The notes under the pieces: generated by a model
Seen by the model: the letters and a program-made list of their open reading frames with translations, nothing else
Told to the model about the DNA's origin: nothing
The model's database searches: none
In this document: positions 1 to 10,470 of the stretch, piece by piece
How positions within the stretch are numbered: the first letter of the stretch is position 1
Layout of the letters: each line of letters starts with the position of its first letter
Assembly (NCBI RefSeq): GCF_000685355.1
Contig: NZ_JHET01000004.1
Location: 62,001 to 126,000, forward strand
Length of the DNA: 64,000 nucleotides
Reading direction: 5' to 3'
From: Microbacterium sp. CH12i
Lineage (GTDB): Bacteria; Actinomycetota; Actinomycetes; Actinomycetales; Microbacteriaceae
Position numbers and translations under genes: made by a program

Positions 1-18
1 AGCTGAAATAACTACTTC

Positions 19-50
19 GAAAGCCCGTCCCGTTCGCGGGGCGGGCTTTC
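19..50. terminator. Stem-loop terminator between converging genes
   Basis: A 14-bp stem closes on a TTCG loop; the outer arms are GAAAGCCCG and CGGGCTTTC, so it has A-rich and T-rich ends on either strand. It lies just past the stop of the phosphatase on the minus strand and probably also ends whatever gene enters from the left. Confidence 0.7.
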
Positions 51-56
51 TGCTGT

Positions 57-737
57 CTAGGCGGTCGACTCGGCTGCGGTCTCGCCGGTCACGTCGTGCG
101 CTGCGGGGTCCTCGAGGTCGAGGCCGCCCAGCGGCTCTTCGTGCCAGTTGACGAGGGTCCATCCGCGCTCAGGGTCACCCTCGAGCGCGAAGAGTCCGGT
201 GTTGTGCAGGCCGCGCTGGACCGCCTGCTGCGGCTCTACGTTGATAGCCCGCCCGGCAGCCCACACTCGAATTGCCGCGCCATGACTCACGACGACGGCT
301 GTGCCGTCGGCATTCTCAGATGCGACGCGATCGATCGCGGCGTCGTAACGCGCAAAGAAGTCGTGACCGCTCTCGCCGCCTGACAGTGCGAATGCCATAT
401 CGCCCTCGGACCAGCGTCGCAGAGCACCGACGTACGCGCCCACGGCTTCGTGGTCGTTGCGCATCTCGAAGTCTCCGGCAGGGATCTCGTGCACGCCGTC
501 GATGATCTGGATGCCGACGTCGGTGGCACGAGCCAGCGGAGCGGCCGTCAGTTGCGTGCGCGTCAGCACCGACGCGTAGATACCGCCGATGCTCTCGTCA
601 GCGAGCACGCGAGGTATCGCGGCGGCCTGGACGTTGCCGAGGGGCGTCAGACCGGCGCCCGGGTAGGCGGTGTCGAGTGCACCGGCGACGTTGTTCGGGG
701 TCTGGCCGTGTCGAATCAGAAGTAAACGCATCACCAT
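57..737 (-). CDS. Histidine phosphatase family protein
   Basis: The N-terminus carries the RHG signature of the phosphoglycerate-mutase/histidine-phosphatase superfamily (LLLIRHGQT), whose histidine is phosphorylated during catalysis. The second catalytic histidine is in VVSHGAAIR near residue 150. About 226 residues is normal for the family. The likely role is a soluble phosphomonoesterase; the substrate cannot be read from sequence. The ATG at 731 is an equally good start (MRLLLIRHG), with GGTGGA a few bases upstream. It is the first gene leftward of holA, 26 bases from it, so the two may share a transcript. Confidence 0.88.
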   Translation of the reverse strand: MVMRLLLIRHGQTPNNVAGALDTAYPGAGLTPLGNVQAAAIPRVLADESIGGIYASVLTRTQLTAAPLARATDVGIQIIDGVHEIPAGDFEMRNDHEAVGAYVGALRRWSEGDMAFALSGGESGHDFFARYDAAIDRVASENADGTAVVVSHGAAIRVWAAGRAINVEPQQAVQRGLHNTGLFALEGDPERGWTLVNWHEEPLGGLDLEDPAAHDVTGETAAESTA

Positions 738-763
738 CCACCATATGCCACGAATCTGACCGG

Positions 764-1801
764 CTACTCTCCGAACGGCGTGCGCGTAGCGATCACTGTC
801 ACCATGCGCTCCAACGCGAAGATCGGGTCGCGGGCGGCACCCTTGACCTCGGCATCTGCCCTGGCCGTGGCCTGGATCGCGAGACCGAGAGATCGTTCAT
901 TCCAGCCGCTCAGGTCGCGGCGTGCGCGATCGACCTGCCAGTCTTTCATGCCGAGTCGCTGGGCAAGGCTGCGACTGGGCTCGCGTTGGCCTGCAACACG
1001 TGCCATCGTCCGTAGCTTCATCGCGAACGCAGCAACCATCGGCACCGGATCAGCACCAGAGTCGAGCGCGTGGCGAAGTGCGACCAGCGCCTCACCGTAG
1101 CGACCAGCGATCGCCGTATCGGCAACGACGAACGCTGAGACCTCGACCCGCCCGCCGTAGTACTTGGTGACGATGTCTTCGGTGATGTCACCCTCGACAT
1201 CGCGGATCAACTGCTGGCAGGCGGCGGCGAGTTCGGTCAGATCATCGACGAACGCCGAGACGAGTGCGCGCAGCGCCTGAGGTGCGATGCGCTTCTTTGC
1301 CGCGACGAACTCGCCAGTGGCGAAATCGACCCGGTCAGAATCACGCTTGATCGTCGGGCAGGCAATTTCAATGCCGCCACCAGTGCCTGAGCGCAATGCA
1401 TCGAGGAGCTTCTTGCCACGCACGCTCGCGCCGGTGTGACGCAGCAGCACCGTCGCACCCTCTTGCGGATGGTCAAGGTACGAGACAGCCTCTTGGATGA
1501 AGGCATCCGTGCACTTCTCGACACCAGACACGCGAACCAATCGCGGCTCACCGAACAGCGAGGGCGATGTCATCGACAGCAGCGTGCCCGGCGCGTAATC
1601 GTCAGCACGGACGTCGCTGATCTCGAGTGCCGGATCTTCGGCGCGCAGATAGTCGCGGATGCCGGCGATCGCACGCTCTGCGCATACCTCTTCGGGGCCG
1701 GAAACGAGCACGATCGGGGCGGGCCGAGGGTCTCGCCACGAGACCTGCGCGACCTTCGTCGCCTTCGCGCCGCCACGGGCTGAGGAACGAGGTGCGGCCA
1801 T
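764..1801 (-). CDS. holA: DNA polymerase III subunit delta
   Basis: 345 residues matching the clamp-loader delta family: an N-terminal segment beginning PAPIVLVSGPEE, where the AAA+-fold domain sits, and a helical C-terminus with the conserved stretch around FAMKLRTMARV near residue 265. Delta opens the beta clamp when the clamp loader places it on primed DNA. In many actinobacteria holA directly follows comEC. Here a toxin-antitoxin pair lies between them, and the toxin stop is only 9 bases upstream of this start, so holA may be co-transcribed with that pair. Confidence 0.9.
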   Translation of the reverse strand: MAAPRSSARGGAKATKVAQVSWRDPRPAPIVLVSGPEEVCAERAIAGIRDYLRAEDPALEISDVRADDYAPGTLLSMTSPSLFGEPRLVRVSGVEKCTDAFIQEAVSYLDHPQEGATVLLRHTGASVRGKKLLDALRSGTGGGIEIACPTIKRDSDRVDFATGEFVAAKKRIAPQALRALVSAFVDDLTELAAACQQLIRDVEGDITEDIVTKYYGGRVEVSAFVVADTAIAGRYGEALVALRHALDSGADPVPMVAAFAMKLRTMARVAGQREPSRSLAQRLGMKDWQVDRARRDLSGWNERSLGLAIQATARADAEVKGAARDPIFALERMVTVIATRTPFGE

Positions 1802-1810
1802 AGCTCGAGC

Positions 1811-2287
1811 CTACCCGGGGTCATCGACATCGTGCGAAGCGCTCGGCTGCTCGGCAAGCAGTTCTGCGTGCGCCTGTGCGGCGCCGGCAGCATCAACAGC
1901 GAGAATGTCCGGCTCCGTCATCCCTAGGCGTGCGAGCTCACGCACGAGATAGAGCGGAACGGACTTGCGGGGTCGAAGAACCTTTGGTGCGCCGCGATCG
2001 GGAACGATTCCGTCTCTTGCGCAGAGCCAGAAAACGTCATGAGTAACCTCAAGCTGGTTGTGGAGAATGTGCAACCACATGCGCGCCGAATAGTCGGTTC
2101 GATCGATGGGTCGAGAAATGCGCGTGCGGAGAATCCTGCTATCCCACAGCGTCAGCTCGTAGGTCTTGTGGTGGGTCACTGGCTTACCTGCCGCGCCCCT
2201 GACTAGCGTCCATCGTTCGTTCGCACAGAAGTCGTCGTGATCCTCGCGAGTCGGGGCGGGGTGTTTCTCATTCATCGTGCATCTCAT
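1811..2287 (-). CDS. Putative toxin of a type II toxin-antitoxin pair
   Basis: About 158 residues, arginine-rich and compact, with the core KTYELTLWDSRILRTRIS near residues 40-60. I recognise this type as the partner annotated in actinobacteria as a cytotoxic translational repressor next to Phd-like antitoxins; the activity (probably mRNA cleavage) is inferred from context. The ATG at 2287 overlaps the antitoxin stop by ATGA, pointing to translational coupling; a second ATG at 2275 (MNEKHPAP) is possible. The stop is 9 bases before holA. Confidence 0.65.
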   Translation of the reverse strand: MRCTMNEKHPAPTREDHDDFCANERWTLVRGAAGKPVTHHKTYELTLWDSRILRTRISRPIDRTDYSARMWLHILHNQLEVTHDVFWLCARDGIVPDRGAPKVLRPRKSVPLYLVRELARLGMTEPDILAVDAAGAAQAHAELLAEQPSASHDVDDPG

Positions 2288-2709
2288 TCGCCGCCATGCT
2301 CGAACCATTCCAGGAGCTCTTCGTCCGAGGAGAGCTTGACGAGCTGCACAAGCGCCCAGTTATCACGGTGGTTTGGGGCCTGTTGAAGGCGGATCTCCCA
2401 GTCCTCGGCGTATTCGCGAAGTGAATCGCGAAGATCAGCAAGGGCGTCGTCGACCGTGGCTCCCTCTGAGACAAATGCTCGCCCTGACATCAGCGCGATG
2501 GTGCGTCCGTCCTCTTGTGTGAGTTCAACGCGTGGTGCCACCGCTCGAAATAAGAACCCTCGGAGGCGCTCCACCTGAACAACGACGGAAACGCGGCCAT
2601 CCCGTGAGACAGTAATGGAACGACCGCGCTCGGTAGCGTCGAGCACGTCCTTAAAGTGCGCCCGCGCACTCGAATACGACGGGTAGTCGACGACTGCTGC
2701 CTGACTCAT
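2284..2709 (-). CDS. Phd/YefM-like antitoxin
   Basis: 141 residues. The N-terminal 40 residues (SSARAHFKDVLDATERGR, then SITVSRDGR) fit the Phd/YefM DNA-binding fold, in which the protein represses its own operon. The longer acidic C-terminus, ending ELLEWFEHGGE, would bind the toxin. The start at 2709 is chosen because AGGAGAG lies 6 bases upstream; earlier in-frame starts would run through the palindromic operator. The gene lies between comEC and holA and overlaps the toxin gene by four bases. Confidence 0.75.
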   Translation of the reverse strand: MSQAAVVDYPSYSSARAHFKDVLDATERGRSITVSRDGRVSVVVQVERLRGFLFRAVAPRVELTQEDGRTIALMSGRAFVSEGATVDDALADLRDSLREYAEDWEIRLQQAPNHRDNWALVQLVKLSSDEELLEWFEHGGE

Positions 2710-2733
2710 GGCTGCTCTCCTGAATAACTTTAT

Positions 2734-2764
2734 GTACGGGACGTACAGCGAGTACGTCCCGTAC
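2734..2764. promoter_or_regulatory. Perfect 13-bp inverted repeat, probable toxin-antitoxin operator
   Basis: GTACGGGACGTAC, five bases, then its exact reverse complement GTACGTCCCGTAC. It sits 25 bases upstream of the antitoxin ATG, between that gene and the comEC stop. Position and symmetry are typical of Phd-family autoregulation. A possible -10 (TACACT, minus strand) lies just upstream of the palindrome. Confidence 0.75.
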
Positions 2765-2780
2765 TTATGAGTGTACGCGC

Positions 2781-5086
2781 TCATTCCGCACCGTCCGCGC
2801 GCTCTGTCCACACCGTCAGTTCGCCGTCGGCGGCACCGATCAGGATTCGGCCCTGCTGGTCGGTGCGCAGAGGGAGTGCTCCAGCTGCCTCGAGGACTGC
2901 CAGGGTCTCTGCTCTCGGGTGGCCGTAGTCGTTGTCCGCCCCGACGCTGAAGATCGCCACAGCTGGTTGCACTTGAGCGTAGAGTCCGGCATCCTGATCG
3001 GCGCTGCCGTGATGCGCCACCTTCACGACCGCGTACGTTCCGTGCAACTGGGTACTCAGCATCCGCTGTGGTGTGGCAGAAAGATCGCCGAGAAAGAGCG
3101 AGCGAGGTACTCCTCCCCCGTCGAGCTCCAATACGACGCTCGCGTCGTTGCCGGCCGGGAATGCCATCGAATCTTTACGCGGCCAGAGTACCTTCCAGGC
3201 CGAAGCGCCCAGCGTGCCGTGCACACCGGTGGATGCGTCGACGATCTCGGCACCGCTGTCGGCCAACGCTCCGAGCAGTCGCGCGTCCTGCGCCGTGTCC
3301 ACAGGTCCATGAAGCACCATGCCGACGCGGCCCACGACGGCGGATGCCGCACCCACATGGTCGGCGTCGAAATGGGTCAGAACAAGCAGGTCAATCCGAT
3401 CGATCGCGAGTGCGCTCAGACAGGCCAAAAGCAGATCCGGCTCCATCCCCGTGTCGATCAGAGCAATCTGACGCTCTGAGCGCACCACGAGCGCATCACC
3501 CTGTCCGACATCGCAGGCTGCGATCGACCAACCGTCCGGAACGCTCATCACCACCAGCGGCCCTGTGAGCAACGCCCGCGCGCCGGTCAACGCAATACCA
3601 ATGATGAGCACGACTGTCGATCCAGTGCGCAGCCACCGGATCGTCGCCATGCCGTCCGCGCACAGGATCACGCCCAGCGCGATGCTCAGCACCGCGACGA
3701 GCAGCGCCATCGCGATTCCCGGCACGACCAGAATCTGAGCGCCAGGCAGCGCGGCGGTGACCGTCGCCGTAGTCGAGATCCACGCCGCAGGGAGCCAGGC
3801 GGATGCCGCAAGCAAGTCTGCCAACGCCGGGATAGGTGCTGCCAGACAGGCGAGCAGCCCCACCACTGTCGCGATCGGTGCAGCAGGAGCAGCCAGGATA
3901 TTCGCCGCAACTCCGATCATCGACTGCTGCTCGGCGAACAGCGCGATGATCGGACCGCAGGCCAGCTGCGCCGCGAGCGGTATCGCCAGAGCGAGCGCCA
4001 AGGGCTGCGGCATCCACCGTACAAGCCCACGCGCGAGTGGCGGGGCGAGCACAATCAACGCCCCAGTTGCGGCTGCAGACAGCGCAAACCCTGGCGCGGC
4101 TGCGAGCCACGGGTCAGCGACGAGAATGCCGACCACTGCCAGGCAGAGCACGCCCACCCCGGCGCTCGCTCGACCGCACAGAAGCGTCAGCATCGCGAGC
4201 CCCGCCATCGTCGCCGCCCGGATCACGCTGGGCTCCGGAGTCACCAGCACAACGAACGCAGCCAGTACCGTCAACGCCAGCGTGATGCGCAGCTTCCGCC
4301 CGCCGCCGCACAACGCCACTAACCAGAACACCGCGCCGACGACAATCGCGCAGTTCGCTCCGCTCACCGCCGTCAGATGACTCAGCCTGATGTCAGCATG
4401 GCATCGTTGAGCTCTTCGGAGACCGCTCTGGTGTCACCGACCGCGAGCCCGGGGAGCAGGCCTGCCCCTGGTTCTGGCAGCGTGACGGCGCGCGCGACAA
4501 ACTCCTCACGCACCTGGGCCGCAACACCGAACACGCCCTGAGCCGATGTGACGATCTCCGCGTTGACTCCGAACAGCACCAGTGCCGCTCGCTCGCCAGC
4601 ATCCGTAACCTTCGCCTGTCCAGTGACAAGGATGATTGCGCCGAGTTCCAGCCCGGGAATCCTTTCCACGCCGATGCGCACGGGCACTACGAGCGCCTGT
4701 GGGGAACCCGGCGTTCCTACCACGCGCGTCTGCGCGTCAAACCACACCCGACCATCGCTGCCGGTCGACGACGATGATGAAACCTCTGCCGTAACCTCGA
4801 CAGCGCGGCCATCAAGCTCTGCGGCGGCCTCACGCTGCGGCGTGGCGAACCCGGCCGTCATGGCGGTTGCGGCCACTGCCAGCGCCACCACCACGAATAG
4901 ACCGCCTCGCCCCGGCGCTTCACCTCTCCGATGCAGAAGAAGAGCGAGCGCCACCGCTGCGCCGGCGACGCCGGCCCCCACGCACCACCACGACACCACC
5001 GGCAGAAAGACGCACAAGAGCGCCACGCCCCACACCGTCAGCGCAAGTGGCACCAAGCGCAGGTCTCGCACTCGCGTGCCACTCAC
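2781..5086 (-). pseudogene. comEC: ComEC/Rec2 family DNA-uptake channel, frameshifted
   Basis: Two reading frames together give a normal ComEC of about 765 residues. The N-part has membrane segments and the competence domain; the C-part has further helices and a metallo-beta-lactamase domain with THFDADHVG. The N-part ends DAMLTSG then TGA; one frame over, the sequence continues LSHLTAVSGANC, exactly where the family continues. One extra C near 4385 (GGCTGAG to GGCCTGAG) restores it. ComEC carries single-stranded DNA across the inner membrane during transformation. The GTG start overlaps the comEA stop (GTGA). See the finding on one-base deletions. Confidence 0.85.
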
Positions 5087-5685
5087 ACCCGCACCAGATC
5101 TCTCAACCCCGAAAGCAGCTTGTCACCGATGCCGGGCACCGCGAGCAGATCATCCACCGAGCGGAACCCGCCATTGTCTTCGCGCCAGTCGATGATCCGC
5201 TGCGCCAGTGCCGGTCCGATTCGCGGCAGCGTCTCGAGCGCCGTCTGATCAGCGTTGTTGAGGTCGATCAGACCGTCGCCGATGGGTGCGGCTGCGCCAT
5301 CCTCGCCCGCCTGACCAATGGCCGGAACGATCAGCTGCTCGCCATCACTCAGCGTTCGCGCCAAGTTCACCGCCTGCAGATCAGCGTCGTCGAGAGTGCC
5401 GCCTGCCGCGGCCAGAGCATCCACCACCCTCGCGTCACTGTCGAGCACATACAGCCCCGGCACAGCGACCTGACCCAGAACGTGCACGTAGAGCTCGCCG
5501 CTGACCGCGGCCTCTTCTGCAGGCGAATCGATCGACACGGTCTGCACCGGCTGCGCCTGTCCGCGCATAATGCCGAGCCCGACGGCTGCCGACAGGACGA
5601 CGAGGCCGAGCACGACAGCTGCGCCGATGCTCAGCCGCAGTCGGGATCGCGCCGTGGTGACGGGCACCGGTTCAGTCGCTGGCAC
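5083..5685 (-). CDS. comEA: ComEA family competence protein
   Basis: 200 residues: a membrane anchor at about 17-40, a SLBB-like domain at about 62-120 (VHVLGQVAVPGLYVL), a flexible linker, and a C-terminal helix-hairpin-helix pair (IDLNNADQTALETLP, then LLAVPGIGDKLL) that binds double-stranded DNA. ComEA presents DNA to ComEC at the cell surface. Its stop overlaps the comEC start by GTGA, so the two are translationally coupled. Length and layout are typical for actinobacteria. Confidence 0.9.
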   Translation of the reverse strand: MPATEPVPVTTARSRLRLSIGAAVVLGLVVLSAAVGLGIMRGQAQPVQTVSIDSPAEEAAVSGELYVHVLGQVAVPGLYVLDSDARVVDALAAAGGTLDDADLQAVNLARTLSDGEQLIVPAIGQAGEDGAAAPIGDGLIDLNNADQTALETLPRIGPALAQRIIDWREDNGGFRSVDDLLAVPGIGDKLLSGLRDLVRV

Positions 5686-5712
5686 CTTGCCACGCTAGGC
5701 GCGCGGGCAGGC

Positions 5713-5742
5713 GAACGGATGCCGCGATCACGGCATCCGTTC
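5713..5742. terminator. Stem-loop between leuS and comEA
   Basis: A perfect 12-bp inverted repeat, GAACGGATGCCG and CGGCATCCGTTC, around a 6-base loop. It lies beyond the leuS stop and upstream of comEA. No T-run follows, so termination strength is uncertain. The arms are an inverted pair of the over-represented word CGGATGC. Confidence 0.5.
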
Positions 5743-5782
5743 ACAACTTCGCGCTGTGGAGGGATGTGCAGGAAACGACGAA

Positions 5783-8352
5783 TCAGCCCTTGACGGCGAA
5801 GCTGACGATCTTCGGCGCGCGGACGATCACCTTCACGATCTCTTTGTCACCGATCGCACGAATGACGCGCTCATCGCCGCGCGCAAGCGCTTCGAGCTCT
5901 GCCTCGCTGATCTTCGCCGATACCTCAAGCTGCGCACGCACCTTGCCACCGACCTGAACCACCGCGGTGACCGAGTCTTCGACGAGCAGGGCGGGGTCGG
6001 CCTGCCGCCACGTCACCAGTCCAACGGACGGCTCGTGCCCGAGCGCCTCCCACATCTCTTCTGCAGTGTGCGGGGCGATGAGGTCAAGCATCACGGCGAC
6101 AGTCTCGACCGCTTCGCGAACCGCGGGGTCAGCAGCACCGGCACCCGAATCGATCGTCTTGCGCGTGAGGTTCACCAGTTCCATCAGACGCGCGACGAGC
6201 ACGTTGAACTTCGTCTGCTCGATGAGCCCCGGCGCCTCTGCCAGCAGATGATGCGTGCCGCGACGCAGCACCGCATTACCGTCCTTGAACAACACATCGA
6301 CGGGGCTCGCGACCTCGTGACTGAGGCGCATCGCGCGGGCCAGGAACTTCTGGGCACCGGTCGTTGAGACGTCGGCCCAGTCCTTGTCATCCTCTACGGG
6401 TCCGGCAAAGGCGAGGCCAACACGCAGCGCATCGGCACCGTACTTGTTGAGCTCCTCCTGGAAGAGCACCAGGTTGCCCTTGCTCTTCGACATCTTCGCG
6501 CCGTCGAGAATAACCATGCCCTGATTGATCAGACTGCTGAACGGCTCGGTGAAGTCGATCAGGCCCATGTCGAAGAGGACCTTGGTGATGAACGCGCGTA
6601 GAGCAAGTGCAGAATCGCGTGCTCGACACCGCCAACGTACGAGTCGACGGGCGCCCAGCGGTCAGCCTCAGCCGGGTCGAACGCGACCTGATCGCTGTTC
6701 GGTGAGAGGAAGCGCAGGAAGTACCACGAGCTGTCCACGAACGTGTCCATGGTGTCGGGGTCTCGCAGCACCGGCTCGCCGCTCACAGGGTCGACGGTGC
6801 GCACCCATGACTCGGCGGCACCCAATGGAGACGTCCCACGCGGAGACAGGTCAAGACCCTCCACGCTCGGCAGCTTCACCGGCAGCTGATCTGCCGGAAC
6901 CGGGCTGACGTGGCCGTCTTCGTGGTGCAGCATCGGAATCGGTGTACCCCAGTAGCGCTGACGCGAAATCAGCCAGTCGCGCAGGCGATAGTTCTTCGCG
7001 GCGCGACCGTTACCGTTCGACTGCAGCTGCTCGATCGTGCGCGCAATCGCATTGCGCTTGGAGAGACCGTTCAGCTCACCAGAGTTGATCAGCCGGCCGT
7101 CGCCGGTGAGGGCCACGCCCGTGACCGACGGATGCTGTTCGTCCAGGCTCGCAGCTCCGGTGTCGATCGGCACGCCATCTGCATCGACCTCGATGACCGG
7201 CATTGCACCAGTGATCGGTGCGGTGGTGTCAACGACGACCTTGACCGGCAGGTCGAAGGCGCGGGCGAAGTCGAGGTCGCGCTGGTCATGCGCTGGCACC
7301 GCCATGACGGCACCGTGACCGTAGTCGGCCAGCACGTAATCTGCGGCCCAGATCGGCATCCGCTCGCCGTTGACAGGGTTGATCGCATAGCGCTCGAGGA
7401 ACACGCCGGTCTTGGGCCGATCAGTCGCCTGCCGGTCTATGTCAGTGGTCTTCTGCACTTCGGAAAGGTACGTGCTGAAACGCTCCTGCACCTCGGCCGG
7501 AGCATCCGCCACGAGTTCAGCGGCCAGGTCAGCATCCGGAGCAACGACGAAGAACGTCGCGCCGTGCAGGGTGTCAGGACGAGTCGAGAACACCGTGACC
7601 GGCTCTTCGCGGCCTTCAATACGGAAGTCAACGTCAGCACCGATCGAGCGACCGATCCAGTTGCGCTGCATCTGCAGCACCTTGTGCGGCCAACGCCCCT
7701 CGAGCTGGTTCAGATCGTCGAGCAGGCGGTCGGCGTAGTCGGTGATCTTGAAGTACCACTGCGTGAGCTTCTTCTTGATGACCTCGGCGCCGCAGCGCTC
7801 GCACCGGCCGTCGACGACCTGTTCGTTCGCGAGCACGGTCTGGTCGTTCGGGCACCAGTTCACCGGGCTCTTCTTGCGATATGCCAGGCCGCGCTCGTGC
7901 AGCTGCAGGAACAGCCACTGGTTCCAGTGGTAGTACTCGGGGTCAGAGGTATGCAGCTCGCGCGACCAGTCGAAGGAGACGCCGTAGGCCTTGAAGCCCT
8001 CCTTCTGCTGCGCGATGTTCTGGTACGTCCACTCCCGCGGGTCAGCGCCGCGTCGGATGGCGGCGTTCTCGGCTGGCAGACCAAAAGAGTCCCAGCCGAT
8101 CGGGTTCAGCACGTTGTGACCGCGGTGACGCCAGAAGCGCGCCACGATGTCGGAGTAGAGGTAGTTCTCCGCGTGCCCCATGTGCAGATCACCCGAGGGG
8201 TACGGGAACATCGCCAGCACGAACTTGCGCGGGCGAGTGTCTTCGGCACCACCGGCGAGGAAGGTGTCGTTGTCGGCCCAGTACTTCTGCCACTTGGCTT
8301 GGACAGCGTGCACCGACGGAGCCTCGTCGGCGGCCTCGGCGGAGGAAGACAT
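5783..8352 (-). pseudogene. leuS: Leucyl-tRNA synthetase, frameshifted (probably a sequencing error)
   Basis: Charges tRNA-Leu. The first frame from ATG at 8352 has the class I HIGH motif as HMGHA, the Cys4 zinc site (CPND, CERCG) and the editing domain. The second frame, ending at 5783, has KMSKSKGN and the anticodon-binding end. The break is near 6591: the first frame reads [10 protein letters not shown], while one base over it reads [18 protein letters not shown]. Restoring one T (CGTTC to CGTTTC) gives a normal protein of about 856 residues. I see no second leuS in this window, and a cell cannot do without one, so an error in the assembled sequence is the simplest reading. Confidence 0.9.
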
Positions 8353-8425
8353 ATTTTCAGACAACGAAAGGCCAATCACATCGAAGCAAACTGCGGAAGT
8401 CAGGAACTTCCAGGATATCCGATCC

Positions 8426-9745
8426 CTACCGGCGCCAGGCTTCCGGAAGCTCTGCACCGAGCGCTGCCAGCGGCGCCCGTGCCTTCGTCGCGACTTCAGC
8501 CACCTCAGCATCCGGCTCGGACCCCCAGGTGATCCCGCCGCCAGCGCCGACCACCGCGCGTTCGCCGTCGATGAGGATGCTACGAATAACCATCGCCAGG
8601 TCCATCGAACCATCCACACCGACGTAGCCGAAGCATCCGCTGTACACGCCGCGCGGCGATCCACCCTCGAGGCGGTGCAACACCGTCATCGCCGACAGTT
8701 TCGGCGCCCCCGTCATGCTGCCCGCCGGGAATGCCGCGTCCCACAGCCCTTGAACGGTGAGACCGCCGACGACGGTGCCGCTGACTGTGCTGACCAGCTG
8801 ATGAACCGCCGGGTAGGACTCGACCTCCCAGAGACCGTCTACGCGAATCGTCCCAGGAACGCACACTCGCGAGAGGTCGTTGCGCATCAAATCGACGATC
8901 ATGACGTTCTCGGCACGCTCCTTGGCGCTGGCTCGCAGTTCTGCTGCCAGCGCGGCATCCGAGGCGGCGTCGATACCGCGCGGACGCGTGCCCTTGATCG
9001 GTCGCGTGCGCACGCGACCGCCCGCAGTGCGCAAGAAAGTCTCCGGACTCGCGCTCAGCAGCGCTCTGGCGCCGATCCGCACAAAGCCACCGTGATGAGC
9101 GGGCGTCGCTGCACGCAATCGCAGGTACGTCTCGATCGGATCGTTCGCGCCAACCACCTCGAAGCGCGTTGTGAGACACAGTTGGTAGGCGGTGCCCGCG
9201 CGAATGACGTCGCGGCATTGCTCGATCAGCGCGGCGTACTCCCCCGGCTCGTGGCGTGCGCTGGCCTGTCGTGCGACAGGCGCAGTCGCGGACGCCGTGG
9301 ACGACGGCAGCGGCGCCGACCCCAGCATCCGATCAAGAGCGTCTTCAGCGCCTAGTACCCACACCGCGCCGGTCCCGTGATCAACAGCGAGCGCCTGCTG
9401 CACCCGCAACCAGGCAGGTCCTCCCTCCGATGCCGCAGAAGGAGCTCCGACCCTGACCGCGCCGGACTCGTAATCCAACCAGCCCACCCAGCCGCCTCGG
9501 AACGGCGGCTCATCGTCACAGTCCGCGGGCGCAGCAACATCGAGTCGCACACGACCGGGATCCGCAGCATCAGGACCCTGTGTATCCGGATCTCCGAAGC
9601 CGAGCACACTCCATCCCTCGGTCGCAGCGTCTCCAGCATCCAGCCAAAACACGTGCTCATGTCGCGCCGCGAGAGCGCGGAACGTCGCCACGATATCGAC
9701 CTGCGCGTCTGTGCGGCGCAGAGCAAGCGGTGAGAGAGACGGCAC
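8426..9745 (-). CDS. pabB: Aminodeoxychorismate synthase component I
   Basis: About 439 residues of the chorismate-binding family. The motif PIKGTRPRG contains the lysine typical of aminodeoxychorismate synthase rather than anthranilate synthase, which fits PabB, making 4-amino-4-deoxychorismate for folate with a PabA glutaminase partner not seen here. Other family motifs: [32 protein letters not shown]. The GTG at 9745 ([11 protein letters not shown]) is chosen; reading further upstream would enter the divergent DedA gene, 36 bases away. Confidence 0.85.
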   Translation of the reverse strand: MPSLSPLALRRTDAQVDIVATFRALAARHEHVFWLDAGDAATEGWSVLGFGDPDTQGPDAADPGRVRLDVAAPADCDDEPPFRGGWVGWLDYESGAVRVGAPSAASEGGPAWLRVQQALAVDHGTGAVWVLGAEDALDRMLGSAPLPSSTASATAPVARQASARHEPGEYAALIEQCRDVIRAGTAYQLCLTTRFEVVGANDPIETYLRLRAATPAHHGGFVRIGARALLSASPETFLRTAGGRVRTRPIKGTRPRGIDAASDAALAAELRASAKERAENVMIVDLMRNDLSRVCVPGTIRVDGLWEVESYPAVHQLVSTVSGTVVGGLTVQGLWDAAFPAGSMTGAPKLSAMTVLHRLEGGSPRGVYSGCFGYVGVDGSMDLAMVIRSILIDGERAVVGAGGGITWGSEPDAEVAEVATKARAPLAALGAELPEAWRR

Positions 9746-9781
9746 CCTCTCAGCGTAGGGTGCCGCGGAGCACGTATTGTC

Positions 9782-10438
9782 GTGTTCGTGGACGACTTTC
9801 TCCTGTCGATTATCGACGCCGTACAGGCCGTTGATCCTGTCGCCCGCACGATTATCGCCGGTCTCGCGGTCATGCTGGAGACCAGCATCCTGATCGGACT
9901 CATCGTTCCCGGCGACACGATCGTGATCGTCGCATCGATGGGCGTCCAAGGTATCGCAGAAGCCGTTGCAATGGTGCTAGCCGTAGTTATCGGCTCGCTG
10001 ATTGGCGAGAGCATCGGATTCTGGCTCGGGCGCTGGTTGGGGCCGCGCATCCGCCGTTCCTGGGTGGGCCGAAAAATTGGCGAGAAGCACTGGGCGCGCG
10101 CGGAGAGATACTTGCAGCGCCGCGGCGGCGTCGCGATCTTCCTCTCGCGTTTCTTGCCGGTGTTGCACTCGCTGGTTCCGCTGACCGTCGGAATGAGCAG
10201 CTACTCCTACCGTCGTTTCCTTGCGTGGACCGCACCGGCATGCGTGATCTGGGCGACCGCCTACGTCAGTGTCACGTCGCTCGCTGCCGGCAGTTTCCAG
10301 GACCTCGTCAATCGCGTTCATTTCGCAGGCTACGTGTTCGTCGGCGTCATCGTCGTCTTCCTCTTGCTGGTCTTTGTCGGTAAAAAAAGTGCTCAGCCAC
10401 GGGGAGAGCCGACACATGCGGATGGCAGACGACGGTGA
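9782..10438 (+). CDS. DedA family membrane protein
   Basis: 218 residues with about five hydrophobic segments and the DedA signatures LIGLIVPGDTIVIVAS (29-44) and FLSRFLPVLHSLVPLTVG (about 119-136, with the conserved arginine of the F-x-R-F-x-P motif). DedA proteins act in the inner membrane in lipid scrambling and envelope homeostasis. GTG start, divergent from pabB. The basic C-terminal tail is cytosolic. The next gene begins 32 bases later on the same strand. Confidence 0.85.
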   Translation: MFVDDFLLSIIDAVQAVDPVARTIIAGLAVMLETSILIGLIVPGDTIVIVASMGVQGIAEAVAMVLAVVIGSLIGESIGFWLGRWLGPRIRRSWVGRKIGEKHWARAERYLQRRGGVAIFLSRFLPVLHSLVPLTVGMSSYSYRRFLAWTAPACVIWATAYVSVTSLAAGSFQDLVNRVHFAGYVFVGVIVVFLLLVFVGKKSAQPRGEPTHADGRRR

Positions 10439-10470
10439 GGATGCCACCTCAGACGTGAAAGACTGAGTCG

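Noticed and set aside
4380-4392. Programmed frameshift in comEC
   Set aside because: No slippery heptamer is present (TCAGGCTGAG), and the same one-base loss appears in genes where recoding is not known.
6910-8532. Open frame of about 540 codons antisense to leuS
   Set aside because: No motif, covers the leuS HIGH and editing regions in reverse, and has no ribosome site.
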